Assembly (NCBI RefSeq): GCF_964031245.1
Contig: NZ_OZ035017.1
Coordinates: forward strand, 1,147,402 to 1,211,401
Direction: 5' to 3'
DNA length: 64,000 nucleotides
Source: Rickettsiella endosymbiont of Miltochrista miniata
GTDB taxonomy: Bacteria; Pseudomonadota; Gammaproteobacteria; Diplorickettsiales; Diplorickettsiaceae
Under the pieces are notes generated by a model. That model was not told the origin of the DNA and ran no database searches. It saw only the letters and a list, made by a program, of their open reading frames with translations. How positions within the stretch are numbered: the stretch's first letter is position 1; each line of letters opens with the position of its first letter. Position numbers and translations under genes: made by a program. Positions 58,314-64,000 of the stretch are shown piece after piece.

Positions 58314-61300
58314 TTAATCTTTGGTTTCTAATTCTGCATTAATTGCCAAGGAGCGTATTTCCTTGACTAATACGTTAAATGATTCTGGCATACCCGCTTC
58401 CATTTGATGGTCACCATCAACAATGTTCTTGTACATCTTGGTTCGACCGGCAACGTCATCCGATTTGACTGTTAACATTTCTTGTAAAGTATAAGCCGCT
58501 CCATAAGCTTCTAACGCCCAAACTTCCATTTCACCAAACCGCTGACCACCAAATTGCGCTTTACCGCCCAGTGGTTGTTGAGTGACTAAGCTATACGATC
58601 CAGTAGAACGTGCATGCATCTTATCATCGACTAAATGATTCAACTTAAGCATGTACATATAACCCACCGTAACAAGTCGTTCAAAACGTTCGCCGGTCCT
58701 ACCATCATAGAGCGTGGTTTGTCCTGATTCTGGCAAATCAGCCAAGCGCAACATGCGTTTAATTTCCGCTTCGGTCACACCATCAAAAACAGGTGTTGCC
58801 ATAGGCACGCCGTGACGTAAATTTTGCGCCAGCTCAACAACAGACTCATCCGATAATTTGTCTAAATCTACTTTTTGTGCCGTTTCTTTCGTGTCGTTAT
58901 AAATAGACCCTAAGAAGTGTTTAATTTCTTTAATATTTTTTTGCGCATCCAGCATGTCACCAATTTTGATACCTAAACCTTTTGCTGCCCAACCTAAATG
59001 CGTTTCCAGCACCTGACCCACATTCATACGTGATGGTACGCCTAAAGGGTTAAGAACGATATCAACCGGTGTGCCATCTTCCATATAGGGCATATCTTCT
59101 ACGGGAATGATGGTAGAAATAACTCCCTTATTACCATGTCGACCGGCCATTTTATCTCCGGGCTGTATACAACGCTTGATGGCTAAATGAACTTTAACAA
59201 TCTTAAGTATGCCAGGTGCTAAATCGTCACCTTGGGTTAGTTTTTTTCGTTTATTCTCAAACTTCTCATCTAATGCGAGACGTGCCGCTTCTAACTGTTT
59301 GGCAACGGCTTCTAATTGCTGGTTAGCCGCTTCATCACGCAAGCTGACGGAAAACCATTGATCTTTAGCCAGATTTTGTAAATATTCACAGGTAACTTTG
59401 CTACCTGACTTTAATTTATTCGGTCCATTGCTCGCCGTAGCACCGATCAATAAGGTTTCTAGACGTTGATAACAATCATTTTCTAAAATTCTAAACTCGT
59501 CGTATAAATCTTTTTTAATTTTATCTAAAGCCATTTCTTCAATACTTAACGCGCGTTTATCTTTTTCTAAACCATCTCGCGTGAATACTTGAACATCAAT
59601 GACTGTACCACGCATTCCAGAAGGCACACGTAGCGAACTGTCTTTTACATCCGACGCTTTTTCGCCAAATATCGCGCGTAATAGTTTTTCTTCAGGTGTT
59701 AACTGCGTTTCACCCTTAGGTGTTACTTTTCCAACCAATATGTCACCGGCTTCTACCCAAGCGCCTAAATGCACAATACCCGACTCATCTAATTTAGAGA
59801 GAGCACTTTCGCCAACATTGGGAATATCGGATGAAACTTCTTCGGTCCCTAATTTAGTGTCACGTGCAATACAGGTTAATTCTTCGATATGTATCGTGGT
59901 AAAACGATCTTCAGAAACAACCCGCTCAGAAATCAAAATAGAATCTTCAAAGTTGTATCCATTCCACGGCATGAAAGCTACCAGCAGATTACGCCCTAAA
60001 GCTAACTCACCTAAGTCGGTAGAAGGACCGTCCGCCATAACGTCGCCCTTCTTAATCATATCGCCTTTCTTTACTAAAGGCCGTTGATTAATACAGGTAT
60101 TTTGATTAGAGCGCGTATATTTTGTCAGATTGTAAATATCGACACCGGCCGTGCCTGCTGTTGCCTCTTTATCATCAACACGAACGACGATACGACCTGC
60201 ATCAACGGAATCAATAAAACCGCCACGTTTAGCCACTACAACCACACCGGAGTCTACCGCTACTTTACGTTCCATACCGGTACCCACTAAAGGTTTTTCA
60301 GTACGCAAGGTAGGCACCGCTTGACGTTGCATGTTCGAACCCATCAATGCACGGTTTGCATCGTCATGTTCTAAGAAGGGAATCAAAGAGGCTGCCACCG
60401 AAACAACTTGGGCCGGTGAAATATCCATATAATTGACTTTATCTGCGGTCGTCAGCATCGACTCGTTACGATGCCGACAAGGAATTAAGTCATCGATCAA
60501 CTTACCATGGCCATCAAGACGTGTGTTGGCCTGCGCAATGACATATTTACCTTCTTCAATGGCCGATAAATATTGAATCTCTTTGGTTACTTTACCATTT
60601 TCAACTTTACGATACGGTGTTTCAAGAAAACCATAATGGTTAGTTCGAGCATACACCGCCAAAGAATTGATTAATCCAATGTTCGGTCCTTCAGGTGTTT
60701 CAATCGGACAAACACGACCGTAATGCGTAGGATGCACGTCTCGAACTTCAAAACCTGCTCGTTCACGGGTTAGACCGCCAGGCCCTAAGGCAGATACGCG
60801 ACGTTTATGCGTAATTTCGGAGAGCGGATTCACCTGATCCATGAACTGCGATAATTGACTGGAACCAAAAAACTCTTTGATTGCCGCTGAGATAGGCTTA
60901 GCATTAATAAGATCTTGCGGCATTAAATTTTCAGATTCAGCCACGCTTAAACGATCTCTAACGGCTCGTTCAACACGCACTAAACCAATACGAAATTGAT
61001 TTTCGGCCATTTCACCGACACTACGTACGCGACGATTGCCTAAATGATCGATATCATCCACATCGCCTTTACCATTACGTATTTCGATCAATGCGCGTAA
61101 CACAGCCACAATATCATCTTTGGTCAAGGTACCAGACCCAGTAATTTCTTCACGGCCTAAGCGACGATTAAACTTCATCCGTCCTACTGCAGATAAATCG
61201 TAACGATCCAAAACAAAAAATAAATTTTTAAATAAAGCCTCCGCAGCTTCTTTAGTGGGTGGCTCACCCGGACGCATCATACGGTAAATTTCTACCAATG

Positions 61301-62447
61301 CTTCTTGCTGACTGTGACTTGGATCAATACGTAAGGTGGTAGAGATATAAGCACCCGAATCTAAATCGTTGGTATATAAGGTTTCTATTTTTTCTATCTG
61401 TGCTTCTATTAATTTTTTGACAGTATCTGCACTTAATTCTGTGTTCGCTTCAAATAAAATTTCGCCGGTTTCTGCATTAATAATAGGCTTGGCCAATGTT
61501 TTGCCAATCAAGTAATCTATCGGTAACTCTAAGTGTTTGATCTTAGCTTTTTCTATTTCACGAATTTGTCTTACCGCAATACGCCGACCTTGCTCAACAA
61601 TCACTTTGCCACTGGCATCTTTAATATCAAAGCTCGCTATTTCACCACGCAAACGTTCGGGCACTAAATCTAAAACAACCTTCTCACCCTTTAGATGAAA
61701 GACATTATTACTAAAAAATAACTCTAATATCTCTTCTGAGGTATAACCTAATGCGCGTAATAATATGGTTGCGGCTAATTTACGTCGTCTATCAATACGA
61801 ACAAACAAATTATCTTTAGGATCAAATTCAAAATCTAACCAAGAACCGCGATACGGAATAATTCTCGCCGCGTATAACAATTTACCTGAAGAATGCGTTT
61901 TACCTTTATCATGCTCGAAAAACACACCGGGTGAACGATGTAACTGTGAAACTACCACCCGATCCGTTCCATTAATCACAAAACTTCCTGTATCAGTCAT
62001 CAATGGCAGCTCGCCCATGTAAACTTCTTGTTCTTTAATATACTTGAGCTTTGTTGAACCTGGCGCTGCTTCTTTATCGTAAATAATTAAACGCATTTTT
62101 ACACGTAAAGGAGCGCCGTAAGTTAAACCGCGGGCTTGGCATTCTTTAACATCAAAAGGCGGTTGCCCGATTCGATAATTAATATATTCCAACGTAGCTT
62201 CGCCACCAGAATAAGAAGAAATAGGAAATATAGATTTAAATGCGGCATTAAGTCCCACATCTTCTAGCGCATCCGGCGAGGTATCTGTTTGTAAAAATCG
62301 ATGATAAGACTCAATTTGCGTCGCTAATAAATAGGGCGCTTCCATTATGGTCGCTTGTTTACCAAAATTTTTACGAATACGTTTTTTTTCAGTAAATGAA
62401 TAAGGGGTATTTGTTTGCTCAGTTGCTGGGGATGTCCGAATTACCAT
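58314..62447 (-). CDS. rpoB: RNA polymerase beta subunit
   Basis: 1377 aa. Rifampicin region present and wild type in form ([31 protein letters not shown]). Other landmarks: the flap with [17 protein letters not shown], the HGNKGVIS active-centre loop and the C-terminal [20 protein letters not shown] clamp contact. Forms the catalytic core with beta'. Follows rplL after a 310-bp gap containing a hairpin terminator or attenuator. Confidence 0.98.
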   Translation of the reverse strand: MVIRTSPATEQTNTPYSFTEKKRIRKNFGKQATIMEAPYLLATQIESYHRFLQTDTSPDALEDVGLNAAFKSIFPISSYSGGEATLEYINYRIGQPPFDVKECQARGLTYGAPLRVKMRLIIYDKEAAPGSTKLKYIKEQEVYMGELPLMTDTGSFVINGTDRVVVSQLHRSPGVFFEHDKGKTHSSGKLLYAARIIPYRGSWLDFEFDPKDNLFVRIDRRRKLAATILLRALGYTSEEILELFFSNNVFHLKGEKVVLDLVPERLRGEIASFDIKDASGKVIVEQGRRIAVRQIREIEKAKIKHLELPIDYLIGKTLAKPIINAETGEILFEANTELSADTVKKLIEAQIEKIETLYTNDLDSGAYISTTLRIDPSHSQQEALVEIYRMMRPGEPPTKEAAEALFKNLFFVLDRYDLSAVGRMKFNRRLGREEITGSGTLTKDDIVAVLRALIEIRNGKGDVDDIDHLGNRRVRSVGEMAENQFRIGLVRVERAVRDRLSVAESENLMPQDLINAKPISAAIKEFFGSSQLSQFMDQVNPLSEITHKRRVSALGPGGLTRERAGFEVRDVHPTHYGRVCPIETPEGPNIGLINSLAVYARTNHYGFLETPYRKVENGKVTKEIQYLSAIEEGKYVIAQANTRLDGHGKLIDDLIPCRHRNESMLTTADKVNYMDISPAQVVSVAASLIPFLEHDDANRALMGSNMQRQAVPTLRTEKPLVGTGMERKVAVDSGVVVVAKRGGFIDSVDAGRIVVRVDDKEATAGTAGVDIYNLTKYTRSNQNTCINQRPLVKKGDMIKKGDVMADGPSTDLGELALGRNLLVAFMPWNGYNFEDSILISERVVSEDRFTTIHIEELTCIARDTKLGTEEVSSDIPNVGESALSKLDESGIVHLGAWVEAGDILVGKVTPKGETQLTPEEKLLRAIFGEKASDVKDSSLRVPSGMRGTVIDVQVFTRDGLEKDKRALSIEEMALDKIKKDLYDEFRILENDCYQRLETLLIGATASNGPNKLKSGSKVTCEYLQNLAKDQWFSVSLRDEAANQQLEAVAKQLEAARLALDEKFENKRKKLTQGDDLAPGILKIVKVHLAIKRCIQPGDKMAGRHGNKGVISTIIPVEDMPYMEDGTPVDIVLNPLGVPSRMNVGQVLETHLGWAAKGLGIKIGDMLDAQKNIKEIKHFLGSIYNDTKETAQKVDLDKLSDESVVELAQNLRHGVPMATPVFDGVTEAEIKRMLRLADLPESGQTTLYDGRTGERFERLVTVGYMYMLKLNHLVDDKMHARSTGSYSLVTQQPLGGKAQFGGQRFGEMEVWALEAYGAAYTLQEMLTVKSDDVAGRTKMYKNIVDGDHQMEAGMPESFNVLVKEIRSLAINAELETKD

Positions 62448-62757
62448 CTAAAGTTCACCTAGTTAGAGAACAGAATAAATAAAGAAAAATCGCGCCCATT
62501 ATGTCTGGGCCTATGTTTATGTTGGTTATTGATAACGCTTTAAAGTCTATTTTTTACACAATTTCAGTGAATTATAGAACTTCAATCTCACTCTTAGTCC
62601 CTATTTAACCCTACGTCCTACGACCAACATCGTCTTAAATCCAAATCTTATATAATGTACTGCACATTTAAAGATTAAAAATATATGCTTAGAAACTAGT
62701 TTCATAACATAAAGAATGCCCAGCATAAATCTGAGCATTCTTTTAGTGTTATAAAAC
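62448..62757. other. rplL-rpoB intergenic region
   Basis: 310 bp, AT-rich. Apart from the hairpin at 62711-62743 I see no gene and no further structured element. In E. coli the same gap holds an attenuator and an RNase III site. Confidence 0.65.
62711..62743 (-). terminator. Hairpin terminator/attenuator between rplL and rpoB
   Basis: A 12-bp stem with one mismatch (AAGAATGCCCAG / CTGAGCATTCTT) and a 7-nt loop. On the minus strand it ends in TTCTTT, a weak U tract, so partial termination that lowers rpoBC relative to rplJL is plausible. Confidence 0.7.
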
Positions 62758-63141
62758 TTATTTCATTTCGCCTACAGCTTTAGCTTCTGTAAGCTTAGCG
62801 ATAAGCTTTTCGGCATCTGCTTTAGACATACCTTCTTTAATGACCGCTTTAGGTGCTGATTCAACTAAATCTTTAGCCTCTTTTAAGCCAAGGCCAGTTT
62901 CTTCGCGCACTACTTTAATCACATTGATCTTATTAGGACCCACTTCTTTCAACTCAACATTGAATTCGGTTTTTTCTTCAACCGCTGCCGCTGCTGCACC
63001 AGGTGCTGCTGCCACGGCGACTGTAGCGGCGGCTGCAGAAACACCAAATTTTTCTTCCATATTCTTAATAAGATCAACAACTTCCATGACACTCATGTTA
63101 GAAATTGTATCTAATACATCTTCTTTTGCTTTAGCATTCAT
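62758..63141 (-). CDS. rplL: 50S ribosomal protein L7/L12
   Basis: 127 aa from the ATG at 63141, preceded by GGAG 8-10 nt upstream; an in-frame GTG three codons earlier is ignored. Starts [20 protein letters not shown], has the Ala-rich hinge and the C-terminal [20 protein letters not shown] factor-binding domain. The stalk protein that recruits EF-Tu and EF-G. An R1 repeat separates it from rplJ. Confidence 0.97.
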   Translation of the reverse strand: MNAKAKEDVLDTISNMSVMEVVDLIKNMEEKFGVSAAAATVAVAAAPGAAAAAVEEKTEFNVELKEVGPNKINVIKVVREETGLGLKEAKDLVESAPKAVIKEGMSKADAEKLIAKLTEAKAVGEMK

Positions 63142-63172
63142 ATTAATCACTCCAAAAAAATAACTTTAACTT

Positions 63173-63295
63173 ATACTCTTCGCACTTGAATTTTTGTCTG
63201 TGTTACCGCTCGACTCGCAATCCTCATGTATGTCTAATACACTCCGGTTGCTCATTGTCGCGGCGCCTTGCCAAAAATCCCATTGCTGTGAGTAT
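63173..63295 (+). repeat. R1 dispersed repeat between rplJ and rplL
   Basis: Full copy: ATACTCTTCGCACTTGAATT at the left, CCATTGCTGTGAGTAT at the right, with CGCTCGACTCGCAATCCTCA and CACTCCGGTTGCTCATTGTC inside. It is about 95% like the 34783 copy by eye. It widens the rplJ-rplL gap to about 165 bp. Confidence 0.9.
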
Positions 63296-63305
63296 CTACA
63301 GCGCA

Positions 63306-63836
63306 TTATGCGGCTACTTGTTGCTTATCACGCACAGCAGCCAATGTACGTACCAGTTTGGCTTGTGGTTCAGCCAGTGTACGCACTAACTTAGTAATCG
63401 GTGCTTTTATAACTGCCATCAATGTCGCAATTGCTTCATTACGGGTTGGAAGATTCGCGAGTTTTTCGAGTTCATTCACTGCTAGTAATTGACCATCAAA
63501 GGCAACTGCCTTAACGACCAATTTTTCATTTTGCTTAGTAAATGTTCGAATAAGCCGCGCTGCTGCACCTGGCTCTTGTTGGGAAAACGCCAAAAGTAAA
63601 GGACCTACCAGCGTATCTTGTAAACACGCAAAGCCTGTACCTTCTAAAGCACGACGCGCCAAGGTATTACGCACGACACGTAAATACACTCCAGAACTGC
63701 GTGCTTGTAAGCGTAATTGACTCATTTCCCCTACACTTAAACCACGATATTCAGCAGTGACTGCTGATAACGCATTTTTTGCAACCTCTCCAACTTCCGC
63801 AACAATGGCCTGTTTATCTTCAAGTCTTAATGTCAC
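63306..63836 (-). CDS. rplJ: 50S ribosomal protein L10
   Basis: 176 aa, GTG start at 63836 behind AGGAGAAAACCAAC. LRLEDKQAIVAEVGEVAKNA, VTAEYRGLSVGEMSQLR, VVRNTLARRALEGT and LVGPLLLAFSQQEPGAAARL are L10 blocks; the C-terminal helix binds L7/L12 dimers. With L7/L12 it represses this operon in E. coli through the leader upstream. Confidence 0.97.
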   Translation of the reverse strand: MTLRLEDKQAIVAEVGEVAKNALSAVTAEYRGLSVGEMSQLRLQARSSGVYLRVVRNTLARRALEGTGFACLQDTLVGPLLLAFSQQEPGAAARLIRTFTKQNEKLVVKAVAFDGQLLAVNELEKLANLPTRNEAIATLMAVIKAPITKLVRTLAEPQAKLVRTLAAVRDKQQVAA

Positions 63837-63847
63837 GTTGGTTTTCT

Positions 63848-63945
63848 CCTCATGTATTGTTCAACCATCGACTACTACTGGATGATGGTTAAAGGCTCGG
63901 TGGCCGTAAAGGTTCACCGTCTGCGTAGGTAATAAATTAAGCACC
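63848..63945 (-). promoter_or_regulatory. L10 leader (rplJ mRNA autoregulatory region)
   Basis: Upstream of rplJ the minus strand reads TACGCAGACGGTGAACCTTT, then GGCCACCGAGCCTTT and a hairpin with 7-bp arms AACCATC/GATGGTT (63863-63890) just before the ribosome site. Layout and blocks resemble the L10-leader family that binds L10(L7/L12)4. The fold was not computed. Confidence 0.6.
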
Positions 63946-64000
63946 AAATTATCAAGAGGGACTTTGAAATCTATCTTTTTAATGCCGGCGCACCTACGGT

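Noticed and set aside
59599..60087. 162-codon plus-strand frame inside rpoB
   Set aside because: Antisense shadow of a conserved gene, with no start signal or family resemblance.

Overview
The window is a 64-kb chromosomal segment of an AT-rich gammaproteobacterium. Gene order, divergent housekeeping proteins, several host-directed proteins (ankyrin, CX5R phosphatase, PPP phosphatase) and dispersed palindromic repeats point to an intracellular member of the Legionellales, most likely Coxiellaceae of the Rickettsiella/Diplorickettsia type. This assignment is an inference from recalled family knowledge; no search was run.

Layout. 1-1035: serS start (partial) and divergent folD. 1122-2405: a PPP-type phosphatase that looks like an effector. 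2500-6545: a TPP-riboswitch-controlled thiamine operon on the minus strand, ordered thi5, thiO, thiS, thiG, thiDE, thiF. In it thiO, thiS and thiG survive only as fragments, and the ThiD half of ThiDE has lost its recognisable catalytic motifs. 6577-9061: M17 aminopeptidase and alanine dehydrogenase. 9388-12055: rpsU, yqeY, dnaG. 12117-16059: tsaD, an orphan 718-aa protein and plsY. 16391-17515: orn and efp, followed by repeats and a small Pro/Gly/His-rich ORF with its own terminator. 18173-24472: initiator tRNA, rimP, nusA, infB, rbfA, truB; truB carries an in-frame repeat insertion. 24544-27528: orphan genes and an ankyrin protein resembling AnkH/LegA3. 27712-29996: glycosyltransferase and O-antigen ligase-like pair. 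30122-32578: asd, prmB and a stand-alone HPt protein.

32688-51256 is one long minus-strand ribosomal cluster (str, S10, spc and alpha operons fused: rpsL to rplQ) driven at least in part by a strong sigma70-type promoter at 51408-51436. 51616-53661 holds a CX5R phosphoinositide-phosphatase-like gene between rpoC and rpsL. 53877-63836 is rpoC, rpoB, rplL, rplJ with the L10 leader at the right edge.

Two short repeat families run through the window. R1 (about 123 bp, imperfect terminal inverted repeats ATACTC...GAGTAT) occurs between ribosomal genes, in intergenic gaps and inside truB. R2 (about 55-100 bp, CGTCATGG...CAATGACG) occurs in five gaps. The strongest points for follow-up are the coding R1 insertion in TruB, the decaying Thi5 pathway, and the phosphatase placed inside the rpoBC-str supercluster.
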